Origin: Euleptes europaea
Taxonomy: Eukaryota > Chordata > Lepidosauria > Squamata > Sphaerodactylidae
Length of the DNA: 64,000 bases
Assembly (NCBI RefSeq): GCF_029931775.1
Contig: NC_079323.1
Span: 37,528,882 to 37,592,881, forward strand
Reading direction: 5' to 3'
Part shown: one piece after another, positions 45,701-53,140 of the stretch
How positions within the stretch are numbered: the first letter of the stretch is position 1
How the letters are laid out: each line of letters starts with the position of its first letter
Notes under the pieces: generated by a model
The model's input: only the letters and a program-made list of their open reading frames with translations
What the model was told of the DNA's origin: nothing
The model's database searches: none
Translations under genes and position numbers: made by a program

Positions 45701-48700
45701 TGTTTTACTGATCTAGGATTTCCTAAACAGCGCTGACTCCATGTAGTTTTGGATTGTTTGAAGAGAAAGCAGGTGTTATAACAAAATGGCTGTCAAAAGA
45801 GGGTAAGTTCAATCATAAAATGCTCCAAGACACATATCCTCCTATAAAAGAGGCATCTGCTTCAAATGAGTACTCCCTGCAGACAAGGGTGGTACTTCAA
45901 GGGCTCTTCAAAAGAATCTCTTGCACCAAGGAGGAGGAGGAAAGGCAGTATATTAGCTCCACTTCAGGGAAAAGGGGCTGTTTGGTTTAAATTTCAACAG
46001 AAAGGGGAAGGTAGGTCTAAATTTTACAATAAGTCTTGCATTTAGAGAAAATTTAGTTGTTGACACATATGTGGCATCTTTCCCCAAGCACAGTTAAAAA
46101 AAAAAGTGCAACTTGAATAAAAATTCTAGTAAATGTTGGTATTGTGATTCAGCTGGTGCAGATTTTCTACACATGTGGTGGAGCTGCTGTAGAGCCCAAA
46201 CATATTGGATGAAAGTGATTGAAATCATATCCAGCGGCCTTCAAATTGTTATTCCAGTAAGACCAGAAACAATTTTATTAAATTATTTTCCAGATAAACC
46301 AAAGATTATTCAAGTTATGTTTTTCCATATACTAACAGTTGCAAGAACAAATCTTGCGAGATATTGGAAAAACAAAAAACTCCCTGATTTAAATAATTGG
46401 CTTGATAAGGCTAAAGAAACCTATGCTTTAATTAAGTTGACGTATTATAATAATGACAAAAATACAGAAAAACTGGACGCTTGCTGGAATGTAACAATTT
46501 CAAAGATGGAAAAAACACTCCAATGTGTAAATCGCAGAGAGGGAGGGAAGTGACAATCGTGTGGATTTTAGATAAATAGATAAGAGTAGTGCTTGGTTCA
46601 CTATTATGGATATTTTAGTTATATTAGCAGCACTGTCTTAGTTTCTTCTCAAGAATTTGTATTATGAGTATTTTAGTAATGTTATATTTCCGGTTTCCTT
46701 TGTTGTTGTATTCTCAATTTCTCTTAATAAAATTTTAAAAAAGAAAGGGGAAGGTGTGGTCCCAATGTACCCAAGGAAGAAGTTTTTAAATCCAGCACTG
46801 TAAAAGCCTTGTTTATGGCCAAGCCAGCCGCTCTTAGCTGTGACGTGCCTGCCCAGGACGAGCTCAGAAATTTGCCAGGATGGCAACTAGAAGGGAGTGA
46901 CCAACAAACTCTCTGATTTTGTCTGTTCTACAGTAAACCCTTGGATTTATCACTGACTCAAGTAGCAATTGGACACCAAGAAAAAACATCAGCAGGGACC
47001 ATGCCACCCCACCCTGCAATGCTACTTTGGGGATCACTGTCCTAATCTCTGCATGTTGGTAACTTGATCAGTGTTTTTAATGATTCCAACAGATAACTGT
47101 ACCCAAAAGGTGAAGTGCTGGAATCAAATAAAGTTGCTTCTTCTATCCTACACTCAGTGTAGGAAAAAGGGGATGCAAAATAATGGGAGGTGGGGTGTCA
47201 TAAATGCACACCATGCAGAAAGATAGCTGCATAAGTTTTTTTTTTAAAAGAGAGATGCAACAAGAAGTCATGTATATTCTTCATTGGGGGGAGGTTCATC
47301 TGGGAGTGAGTCACTCTCCAAAAAAATTAATAAGTCACTTTCTACCACTTCTCCGGTGCTATTGTAATAACTTTTTTATTGTTTCCTTTAAAGCGATTCA
47401 GCAGTTGTTCTCTTTCAAGAAAAGGAGGAGCTGGCAGGAGCATAAATCATTCAGGGGTCATCCTTAACCAAGGCAGATTAGATTCTTCTCACCTTCTAAA
47501 CTCACCTTACCTGTACCAGATGGACTCTCTTCATATGAGGTCATGAGCTGTTCTTCCTCAGGTAACTTAACGTTCCAGGGGAGGGGAGAAATTAAATCAA
47601 GAACCATTATTGCAGGAATAAAATTTAAAAACATCACAGAACTTGATAATTTTTGACATCATGTGGGTACATATCTAAAGACGCCTTGGACAATGCTAGA
47701 CTTTCAGCTATGTTTGCCTTTCCAAAACACTGCTTGTATCATCATATCTACTGGTAGGTATTTTGATCCTATTGCACGAAGTCTGAGCTTGCCACAAATA
47801 TATATATGTGCTTTACGAGACAGATGTTTAATAGTTCAGGAAAAATAACTATTGAATCAAAGAAAAAAGGTTCTTCAGCTAGGATGGTATTTTAGTCCTA
47901 CTGCAGCAACACTAGAATTCAACCAAAATTTCTAGGTTTACTGTAATCAGTTCAATTACTAGAAAACAACCTTGCCTGATAACTATAAACATAAAAATGT
48001 ACTAATTTCAAAACAAACATTTGTGGAAACCTCGTGTGAGCTATTTATGCTTTCCTCTTCAGACTCTTCACCCCAAGGTTTTGGACCTAGAATAAAAGAA
48101 GAATGACTGTGAAAAATATATAGAAGTCTGTTAGAAGAAACATTTTGATTAAGCATATTGATTTTAGCCTAACCATATGTAACACCAACTTCAATTTATG
48201 GGAGAAACAAAAAAAATGTATGCAGGACTGTAGTTTCAAATTATAGAAATCTTATGTAGAGAAAAGTGTACAATTTGAAGGGATACACGTGGGAATACCA
48301 CTATAGTGAGAGATAAGCTGGAGCCCTTCTCCAGTTGCTCAGAATAAAGCATGCTCCTACCTACATAGCCTCATTCAGAGTTCTATATCTTGGCCAAACT
48401 AATGCATGACAGAACTTAGAGAACTGGCTTTTAGATAGGCAGAGAATCCCAATGACTTGGTAACGAAAAAGCATTTTTTGCTATATACACTTTTCTTTCT
48501 GATTGAAAAAACTAGCCTAGCAACATGGTCTCCTCACACTCACTCAAGAATGGACGAAAACTGCCCTTCTACATAGATAACATATTGAGAATGGATGCAC
48601 ATAAGCTCTTTCACTTTGTACTGAAGATCTAGCCAGAAGCAGTAGTTTTCCCTCTCAGCCCACAGAACAATGACTGTATCCCCAGAGCTTAGTTTACTCT

Positions 48701-51700
48701 TCTGTTGCTGGAGGAACTAGGTTGGACCCTAGGGCCTTAAAGCTTTGCTTAGTCTTAAAATGGGTAATTTTCACTCCAGCTTTATATGATTCACTAGCAA
48801 GGCATATTCATAGCTTCAAAACCATGGAGAGTCTGGTGCTTTGTTAGATGTGTGTGTGTGTAAAGTGCCATCAAGTCGCAGCCGACTTATGGCAACCCCT
48901 TTTGGCACGGGTTGTTAAATTTGTCTATGTAGAGAGAGGGGAATAGTTTTTCTATTACTGGAGGGAATGCACCTTGTAAACCAAGTTGGGAAAGAAGGCT
49001 ATTAGCCTATAGGTTAGCACTGATAAATAATCGTAAGGCTAACCTTCTGTACATGATTAGTTAAACTTGACCAAAATTTGAAAAGACTGAGAAAGTTCAT
49101 TCACAGAAGCAGTGTTCACAGACATTTCCAAACATTTCTCTAGTGTATAGAATATATTTAAAAAGCTAGTAATAATCTTACCATCAGGTGTATTATACAT
49201 CAATGACTTGATGGAGATAAGCTTATCATCTTCAAAGGGACAGTTATACTAGGTTAAAAGATAGAGACACTGTTTTAAAATGAGATCTCTACAAGACATC
49301 TGAGTAAGAGAAAGCTTTACAGAGGGAAAGTATAACATGCACACTGCAGAGAAACCACAACTTCAGTGAAATTATCATCCTGATGGTTTTTTTCAAAGGC
49401 ACCCATGTAGCAAGATCTACCTAGAACGGTGCTAGTTTGATTAGTAGAGAGCCAATGTTCAGTCTGGGGAAGGGGAGATTGAGGAGGGACATGATTGCTC
49501 TCTTTAAGTATTTGAAAGTTGTCACTTAGAGGAGTGTACGGAGCGGTTCCTGTTGGCAGCAGAGGATAGATAATGGGTATAAATTACGGGCAGTAAGGTA
49601 CCAGCTGGATATTAGGATTTTGTTTTACAGCAAGAGTAGTTCAGCAGTGGAATCGGCTGCCTAGGGAGGTGGCGAGTTCCTCTTCGCTGGCAGTCTTCAA
49701 GTAGCAGCTGGACCAACACTTGACAGGGGATGCTTTAGGCTGATCCTGTCAGGGGGTTAGACTAGAAGGCCTGCATGGCCGCTTCCAACTATATGATTCC
49801 ATGAAACTAGGCAAAACTACACATCAAGCCAGAGATCCACGATCAGACCTCCAGATGCCTTCCTCCCCTTCCTTTGACATTCCTACACCCTTAATAGCTG
49901 TATGGGAAGACAAACGCACCAGGTACAGCTCCTTCGCCCCCCCCCCCAAAAAAAAACCTTTGCGAAGGGGGTGGGGGTAAATCTATTGAACTACTGCATG
50001 TTTCCCAGCCCTTCAAAAAGGCAGCAATCCTGCTAGAAAGTAAAAACCAAGTGTGTGTGTGTGTAAAGTGCCGTCAAGTTGCAGCCGACTTATGGCGACC
50101 CCTTTTGGGGTTTTCGTGGCAAGAGACTAACAGAGGTGGTTTGCCAGTGCCTTCCTCTGCACAGCAACCCTGCTGTTCCTTGGTGGTCTCCCATCCAAAT
50201 ACTAACCAGGCCCGTCCCTGCTTAGCTTCTGAGATCTGACGAGATCAGGCTAGCCTGGACCAAGTAGCAAACCTAAAAAAAAGTGTTGCATTCCTATAAT
50301 GACAGTGCATTCCTAAGGAGAGTCACCCCAGTTTAAGCCCATCGGAATGAATGGGCTTAGACTGGAGCAACTCTCCTTAGGAACGCACTGTAAGTTTTTG
50401 AAAGCCTGATCTGCATTGTCACCATTTCCTGCGTGTATTTCGAGTACGCTGGACAAGAGGTCACAGTTAAAACAGAATATGGAGAAACGGAATGGTTTCC
50501 AATTGGCAAAGGTGTCAGACAAGGATGTATTTTATCTCCCTATCTCTTCAATCTATATGCAGAACATATACTTAGGAAAGCAGGATTAGATTTCAATGAA
50601 GGTGGGGTGAAAATTGGAGGGAGGAACATTAATAAATTGAGATATGCTGATGACACTATATTATTGGCAGAAAATAGTGAAGATTTGAAACGACTACTGC
50701 TAAAAGTTAAAAGAGAAAGTGCCAAAGCAGGACTACAGCTGAACATCAAGAAAACAAAAGTAATGACTGCAGGAGAATTACACAACTTTAAGGTTGACAA
50801 TGAGGAAATTTAAATGGTTCAAGACTTTCTATTCCTTGGCTCCACCATCAACCAAAAGGGAGACTGCAGCCAAGAAATCAGAAGGAGATTGAGACTGGGA
50901 AGGGCAGCCATGAAGGAGCCAGAAAATATTTTGAAGTGTAAGGATGTGTCACTGGCAACCAAGATCAGGTTAATTCATGCCATCATATTCCCTATTACTA
51001 TGTATGGGGGTGAGAGATGGACAATGAAGAAAGCTGATGGGAAGAAAATAGATTCCTTTGAAATGTGGTGTTGGAGGAGAGTGTCACGGATACCATGGAC
51101 TGCCAAAGAAACAAACCAATGAGTTCTAGGTCAAATCAAGCCTGAACTGACCCTAGAAGCTAAAATGACCAAACTGAGGCTGTCGTATTTTGGTCACGTC
51201 ATGAGACGACAAGTCACTGGAAAAGACCGTCATGCTAGGAAAAGTTGAGGGCAGCAGGAAAAGAGGAAGACCCAACAAGAGATGGATTGACTTAATAAAG
51301 GAAGCCACAGCCTTCAATTTGCAAGATCTGAGCAAGGCTGTCAAAGTTAGGACATTTTGGAGGACTTTCATTCATAAGGTCGCCATGAGTCGGAAGCGAC
51401 TTGACGGCACGCAACACACACACACATTTCGAGTACGAAAGGGACGGAAGGCTGCAGGGCCCGAGGAGTCAGGGCTTGTAGCAGAGGCCTTCCGCAAGGC
51501 CCCAGCCCTTCCCTCGACCGCTTAAGCGCCCCCGGGAGTGGCGTGGAGGCGGCCCACGCTTTGATCCCGGCCTAGTCTAAGGGGTTCAGGGCGGGGTCTG
51601 CAGCTCGTCCTCTCGTTCGTGGTCCTCGCGCGCCAAGCCTGCGAGGGTAGGCCTCACCTTCTCCAGAATGCGGGCCATGGACAAGGCGAAGCGGTCAGAG

Positions 51701-51888
51701 CTTCTCTTCAGGAGCCGGTTCATGTAACCGAAGCTGCTCTCGGAGTCGCGGCGGCGGCGGCGGCGGCCTCGCCCCTCTTTCCGGCGGGAATGCCGGGGGC
51801 GCCCGTCGCGCTCCCCTTCCCCCCGCGCTCCCGCTCCCCCGCCGTCCCGCGTCGCCATCGAGGACAGGCCGCGGCTGCCTCCATCCAC
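30636..51888 (-). CDS. HJURP: HJURP, CENP-A histone chaperone (11 coding exons)
   Basis: Exons in transcript order: 51888-51658, 49248-49182, 48086-48031, 47565-47511, 45501-45440, 44459-44373, 43410-43341, 40785-39266, 38597-38534, 33248-33152, 30753-30636. They sum to 2427 bases (808 codons plus stop) with matching phases; human HJURP has 748 aa. The Scm3 domain that binds CENP-A/H4 is at about residues 56-105, split between exons 1 and 2: RILEK then YNCPFEDDKLISI, against human RLIEKYNQPFED. The large exon holds ITIADLYPEM (about 279-288; human VTISDLYAGM) with a basic stretch after it, and a repeat-like block EDAFEKIYKELC (about 546-557) similar to the HJURP C-terminal repeats. In vertebrates HJURP deposits CENP-A at centromeres in early G1 and is cell-cycle regulated. 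Start: ATG 51888; ATG 51858 is a possible alternative. The last three exons were placed by phase and splice sites only. Confidence 0.9.
30970..31168 (-). mobile_element. 5S rRNA-derived SINE past the HJURP stop
   Basis: On the - strand: GCTAGCCTGATCTTGTCACA, GAAGCTAAGCAGGGTCGG, and the tail GTCACCATAAGTTGGCTGCG. It lies in HJURP intron 10, about 220 bases upstream of exon 11. Confidence 0.83.
31169..32038. other. HJURP intron 10 sequence, nothing recognised
   Basis: No exon or identifiable repeat; unique-looking. Confidence 0.4.
32039..32250 (-). mobile_element. CR1/L3-like LINE remnant
   Basis: It opens with TCATAAGAAGAGTCCTGCTA and GTCCAGCATCCTGTC, the antisense CR1 3' block seen at 2.55 and 3.2 kb. 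Strongly diverged. Confidence 0.55.
32269..32829 (-). mobile_element. L1-type LINE 3' fragment in HJURP intron 10
   Basis: A T-rich left end (32269-32300) and a tract decoding on the - strand to L1-like residues (AAKWKAGQYPDLDEW). Flanked by CAGCCAGC at about 32260 and 32830. A palindromic miniature element (32417-32492) lies inside it, so the L1 is older. Confidence 0.65.
32417..32492. repeat. Palindromic miniature element (CAATCCTAA arms)
   Basis: 76 bp hairpin, CAATCCTAAAGAGAGTTACT to AGTAACTCTTTAGGATTG. Inserted in an L1 fragment. Confidence 0.82.
33152..33248 (-). CDS. HJURP: HJURP exon 10 (C-terminal region)
   Basis: 97 bases, acceptor CTTTTCACAG, donor GAGG|GTAAGT. It encodes SGIADDCDDYEYIPKLLRSC followed by DTLKRTQNCSR. 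It enters in phase 1 and leaves in phase 2. Strong splice sites and an acidic then basic composition argue for a real exon; no human match recognised. Confidence 0.7.
33308..33475 (-). mobile_element. tRNA-derived SINE fragment
   Basis: The same family as the copy at 54.3 kb, reversed and 5'-truncated: GAGTTGGTTTTTATACGCCG at the left and CCAAGGTCACCCAGCTGGCT at the right. It begins about 60 bases upstream of HJURP exon 10 in intron 9. Confidence 0.72.
33764..33784. repeat. (AAAT)n microsatellite
   Basis: Five AAAT units, close to an L2-like copy. Confidence 0.85.
34096..34803. mobile_element. Inverted-repeat DNA element, 708 bp
   Basis: About 45-bp imperfect terminal inverted repeats: GATCATTTATGCACGG...CAGCCAGGATCAAA on the left; the right end reads the same in reverse (GGTCATTTATGCGTGG). 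It interrupts an L2-like copy. No transposase; superfamily unknown. Confidence 0.7.
35008..35304 (-). mobile_element. Sauria SINE, full length, in HJURP intron 9
   Basis: Same family as the copy at 53.1 kb and more diverged. The 13-bp duplication AAGGATCTATTTA lies at 34995-35007 and 35305-35317. Inserted into an L2-like copy. Confidence 0.9.
35793..35937. mobile_element. Palindromic (fold-back) element
   Basis: Two arms of about 65 bp, about 90% matched (AAATAAATGCAGTCAGTCTA... and the reverse ...TAGACTGACTGTATTTATTT) around a 14-base loop. HJURP intron 9. Confidence 0.75.
36511..36592. repeat. Tandem duplication of about 40 bp
   Basis: TGTATGAATCACACAATGAA AAACTTGATCTAAA occurs twice head to tail, near-identical. 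HJURP intron 9. Confidence 0.85.
36946..37443 (+). mobile_element. Tigger/pogo-like (Tc1/mariner) element in HJURP intron 9
   Basis: Ends AGTACCCCTTATCCGGACTG and CCGGATAAGGGATACTCTGC are inverted. The inside has GGGACCAGAAGTGGTC, CATATACATAATGAGATATC and ACATTGAACCATC, as in an old amniote Tigger-like family. The outer TA is compatible with a TA target. No transposase left. Confidence 0.75.
37935..37982. repeat. Tandem duplication of 21 bp
   Basis: ATATGAGACAATATCTAAGTA is present twice (last base shared with the next repeat start). Confidence 0.8.
38534..38597 (-). CDS. HJURP: HJURP exon 9 (C-terminal region)
   Basis: 64 bases, acceptor AATTTTCAG, donor CATG|GTAGGT. It encodes DSRFCVSSDRTFLVGPSTYM. 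It enters in phase 0 and leaves in phase 1. Assignment rests on strand, phase and splice sites; I see no clear human counterpart. Confidence 0.7.
38967..39189. mobile_element. Inverted-repeat MITE in HJURP intron 8
   Basis: 223 bp; the outer about 65 bases pair imperfectly: CAGTGGGGGTTACC...TGTATTCCCAG with its reverse at the right end (CTGGGAATACA...GGTAACCCCCACTG). Superfamily not determined; it lies 76 bases beyond the donor of exon 8. Confidence 0.75.
39266..40785 (-). CDS. HJURP: HJURP exon 8 (large central exon)
   Basis: 1520 bases, fully open. The acceptor GATCTGGTAG follows a good branch-point-like TTACTAAT; the donor is GCTG|GTATGT. It starts GYHAVVPRKQG, like human GYCSRISRKSP. It holds the conserved ITIADLYPEM block (about 279-288), a basic stretch with KKNKFSTATERVKKFR, a SUMO-interacting-type motif AAIIDLTEGD (about 458-467), SPVK motifs, and EDAFEKIYKELC (about 546-557). 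It enters in phase 1 and leaves in phase 0. An intact 1.5-kb frame in a repeat-dense region supports a live gene. Confidence 0.95.
40930..42010 (+). mobile_element. Penelope-like retroelement fragment (tail of GIY-YIG region)
   Basis: The part at about 41160-41278 decodes to QKWEVFRIFQLQTLTPQGLN ending in a stop, which fits the conserved end of the Penelope-like reverse transcriptase/GIY-YIG endonuclease protein (family pattern: W-x-F/Y-x-L-x-TL-x-P-x-GLN). Sequence to either side is likely the same element; limits are inferred. It lies in HJURP intron 7. Confidence 0.5.
42011..43340. other. HJURP intron 7 sequence
   Basis: A duplicated 16-mer GCTGGGAATCACTTGC near 42352-42383 and a SINE-like end near 43020-43140 (AGCCCTCCCTTCATGGCC). 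Otherwise nothing recognised. Confidence 0.4.
43341..43410 (-). CDS. HJURP: HJURP exon 7
   Basis: 70 bases, acceptor TTTTTGACTTAG, donor TATG|GTGAGC. It encodes ILGTESKNIHEESFQELL and on to FYG. Its phases (0 in, 1 out) are exactly what is needed to connect exon 6 to exon 8. Little human similarity. Confidence 0.75.
43640..44170 (+). mobile_element. L2-like LINE fragment in HJURP intron 6
   Basis: Blocks GCTCAGATGGTGCAAAATGT, ACCTAAGATCTGCCTTCTCC and TTTGGAACTTTCTCTCAAGG correspond to the RT C-terminal region of L2-type LINEs (AAQMVQNVAI..., RVWNFLSRHV). The frame is decayed. Confidence 0.65.
44373..44459 (-). CDS. HJURP: HJURP exon 6
   Basis: 87 bases, acceptor TTTTACAAAAG, donor ATG|GTAATA. 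It encodes VCHSGAEIDLLVNDDVYTV; human has GAEYFECAGNRAGRDVRVTP at this place. It enters and leaves in phase 0. Confidence 0.82.
44701..44778. repeat. Palindromic miniature element (CAATCCTAA arms)
   Basis: 78 bp, CAATCCTAAACAAAGTTACA to CTGGTTATGATTG. HJURP intron 5. Confidence 0.68.
44803..45235 (-). mobile_element. tRNA-derived SINE split by a fold-back insertion
   Basis: Pieces 44803-44862 and 45133-45235 (TTTATACCCTGTCTTTATCA; GGTAGGTTAGGCTGAGAGTG) belong to the SINE family at 54.8 kb. The fold-back element sits between them. Confidence 0.65.
44875..45132. mobile_element. Near-perfect 111-bp inverted repeat insertion with 12-bp target duplication
   Basis: Arms 44871-44981 and 44991-45101 differ at about one site and enclose a 9-base loop. 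The right side continues into AAACAGACTAACACGGCTAC. The duplication TATGTAAGGTAG (44863-44874 and 45133-45144) marks a LINE-type insertion in an older SINE. The arm sequence (GTTAGTCTTTAAGGTGCTAC) belongs to a retroposon type common in reptiles. HJURP intron 5. Confidence 0.85.
45440..45501 (-). CDS. HJURP: HJURP exon 5
   Basis: 62 bases, acceptor AACTGTAG, donor CAAG|GTAACA. It encodes YKNNSEMSSIKRYLENMHLK, similar to human SPLKNELRRKYLTQVDILLQ. It enters in phase 1 and leaves in phase 0. Confidence 0.85.
46013..46741 (+). mobile_element. L1 LINE 3' fragment in HJURP intron 4
   Basis: 146 open codons (46113-46553) with SSKCWYCDSAGADFLHMWWS and KETYALIKLTYYNN, the L1 ORF2 C-terminus, followed by a 3' UTR and an A-rich end. 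The 14-bp duplication AGAAAGGGGAAGGT is at 45999-46012 and 46742-46755. Opposite in strand to HJURP. Confidence 0.9.
47511..47565 (-). CDS. HJURP: HJURP exon 4
   Basis: 55 bases, donor ACAG|GTAAGG. The acceptor is ACGTTAAG with its pyrimidine tract some 15 bases upstream. It encodes the acidic LPEEEQLMTSYEESPSGT. It enters in phase 0 and leaves in phase 1. It was placed by phase and splice sites; no clear match to human. Confidence 0.7.
48031..48086 (-). CDS. HJURP: HJURP exon 3
   Basis: 56 bases, acceptor TTTTATTCTAG, donor GAG|GTTTCC (a weak consensus). It encodes PKPWGEESEEESINSSHE; the W-G pair parallels human GLRIWGG just after the Scm3 domain. It enters in phase 1 and leaves in phase 0. 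Confidence 0.8.
48848..48912 (-). mobile_element. SINE/RTE tail fragment
   Basis: GTGTGTAAAGTGCCATCAAG and CGCAGCCGACTTATGGCAAC are the RTE-type tail shared by the 5S-SINEs. Only the tail remains; it lies in HJURP intron 2. Confidence 0.65.
49182..49248 (-). CDS. HJURP: HJURP exon 2 (second half of Scm3 domain)
   Basis: 67 bases, acceptor AACCTAG, donor GATG|GTAAGA. It encodes YNCPFEDDKLISIKSLMYNT, matching human YNQPFEDTPVVQMATLTYET. It enters in phase 0 and leaves in phase 1. This is the strongest diagnostic exon for HJURP. Confidence 0.95.
49440..49806 (+). mobile_element. CR1 LINE 3' end in HJURP intron 1
   Basis: Holds the CR1 series GAGGAGGGACATGATTGCTC, GGTGGCGAGTTCCTCTTCGC, GGGGGTTAGACTAGAAGGCC and the terminal TATGATTCCATGA. 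Antisense to HJURP. Confidence 0.85.
50053..50258 (-). mobile_element. 5S rRNA-derived SINE (5S-Sauria type)
   Basis: The right end on the - strand begins with a 5S rRNA-like head (GATCTCGTCAGATCTCAGAA, GCTAAGCAGGGACGGGCC, GGATGGGAGACCACCAAGGA) holding the internal 5S promoter. The tail GTCGGCTGCAACTTGACGGC matches the 3' end of the RTE LINE next to it. A 7-bp duplication ACCAAGT flanks it. In HJURP intron 1. Confidence 0.88.
50302..50391. repeat. Palindromic miniature element (GCATTCCTAAGGAGAG arms)
   Basis: 90 bp hairpin: ACAGTGCATTCCTAAGGAGA on the left and CTCCTTAGGAACGCACTGT on the right, with GCCCATCGGAATGAATGGGC at the tip. HJURP intron 1. Confidence 0.8.
50449..51425 (+). mobile_element. 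RTE/BovB-type LINE, 5'-truncated, 3' end with (CA)n tail
   Basis: Reverse transcriptase C-terminal half with KGVRQGCILSPYLFNLYAE, the catalytic LRYADDTILLAE, then the FLFLGSTI / MYGGERWTMKKADG / WCWRRVSRIPWT series typical of the RTE clade (BovB). The frame is broken by in-frame stops near 50811 and 51120 and a frameshift before 51232. The 3' end GACTTGACGGCACGCAACAC runs into (CA)n. A 12-bp target duplication ATTTCGAGTACG flanks it (50437-50448 and 51426-51437). It lies in HJURP intron 1, some 230 bases from exon 1, opposite to the gene. Confidence 0.92.
51658..51888 (-). CDS. HJURP: HJURP exon 1 (N-terminus, first half of Scm3 domain)
   Basis: 77 codons from ATG 51888, donor AAG|GTGAGG. 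The first part is Gly/Arg-rich with a run of six Arg. The last 22 residues (MNRLLKRSSDRFALSMARIL...) form the first helix of the Scm3 domain and match human RRRFQRRMQRLIEK in spacing. Neither ATG has a strong Kozak context (T at -3), so the start is uncertain by ten codons. The exon is CpG-rich. Confidence 0.85.
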
Positions 51889-52200
51889 GTAGGCCGCGAC
51901 GCCGAGGAACCTCCTGACAGCCGATTCAAATTTCGCGCCGACTCAGTTCGGACGAGGCTGTCTTCCGCCTCCGCGCTCCGATAGGTGGCTGCCTGCGTCG
52001 CTTTAAGGAAACCGTCCAATCAGAGGATCGCGGAGCGTCGGTTTTTTTTTTGATCGGATCGCCTTGGCTGATTGGCTGTCGCCTCCGGGTCCCGCCTCTC
52101 TAGTGCCCAAGCAGTCTACCAACGAGGGTCTAAAGGAGACGGGGAGAAAATACAATCCTGCCCAGCGACTCAGTCTGATAATTCTGATTGGTTACCGGAT
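51889..52200 (-). promoter_or_regulatory. HJURP: HJURP CpG-rich promoter with three CCAAT boxes and CDE/CHR-like site
   Basis: Just upstream of the start codon the - strand reads GGCGC-GAAA-TTTGAA (51939-51925), a CDE half, a 4-base spacer and a CHR, overlapping the E2F-like TTTCGCGCC on the + strand (51931-51939). CCAATCAG boxes lie at 52016-52023 (+ strand) and at 52075-52068 and 52191-52184 (- strand). NF-Y boxes upstream of a CHR are the layout of G2/M genes controlled by DREAM/B-MYB, which fits the cell-cycle expression known for HJURP. The region is CpG-rich from about 51480 to 52060. Confidence 0.7.
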
Positions 52201-52289
52201 GAAGAATATCTTGAACGCGCACAGAGGATATGCAGAAAGAATGAAGAAGGAACGGGCTTGTTAGTCTTCGGGAGTTTGTTGCTGATTAG

Positions 52290-52336
52290 TTTTTTTTTAA
52301 TATATATATATATATATATAATATATAATATATAAA
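52290..52336. repeat. (AT)n microsatellite upstream of HJURP
   Basis: A T tract followed by about 40 bases of alternating TA, some 400 bases upstream of the HJURP start. Confidence 0.9.
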
Positions 52337-53140
52337 GGGGCCTTTCTTCGAAAAGAGGGATTTTATCTCGAAAAAATCAGAAGGTAGGGGAGTTTATTTC
52401 CGGGGGGAACACACAGGATCCCTAATATTGCCACTTTTAGGGTAGTTGTACTTTGTCAGCATGCACTATACTACAAATTGCATTGTGATTGCAGGTGTTT
52501 CTGCCAGACACTGAACGTTTTGCTTATTTTTTTTTTCTGAGAAAGATGTTCATCTCAGACTGAGGATTGCTCTACACACTACAGACTGAGGATTGTTCTA
52601 CACACTGCTAGAAGAGTTGAGATAGTTGTGCTTAGTTGCCTGCGGCGCTATTTATTTGTTTGCATGTATGACCGATCTTTTGGTCCTTCACTCTGAAAGA
52701 TCTCTGGGCAGTTCACAACATAATGAAATATTGCAAATATATTAAAACCATGCATCACAAACTATATACAATAATTTAAAAAGCCCAGTTGATTTAAGAA
52801 CCTTTCTATGGTATTTTGGGTGCATACCATTTTTTGATAACCTTAATATAAACACAGAAGGAAATTTTGTTCCAGAAAAGAAAATTCCTGTGCGGATGGA
52901 TGCAGATTTGCTGAAGAATGCACGCATTCTGTTGTAGTTTAATGCTACTCTGTTAAAAGGGAAAAAACAAGATTTTTTTTTAAAAAAGGAAACACAATTA
53001 GAGTGAATTCAGACATGCCAATTAATGAATGTGCTATTCAGTCCTGCTCTCACAGTTGGTGTGCATGCGTGAAATATGTAAAAGTAGTTCTAAATGAGGG
53101 CCTCTAAAATGATTGATGGCCATGCAGGAATATTGACTTA

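Noticed and set aside
51720-52019. 99-codon - strand frame over the HJURP promoter and exon 1
   Set aside because: It is out of frame with the Scm3 domain and arises from CpG-rich sequence.
52064-52335. Two + strand frames divergent from HJURP
   Set aside because: Short, low-complexity at the end, overlapping CCAAT boxes; no family match. A bidirectional transcript is possible but not supported.
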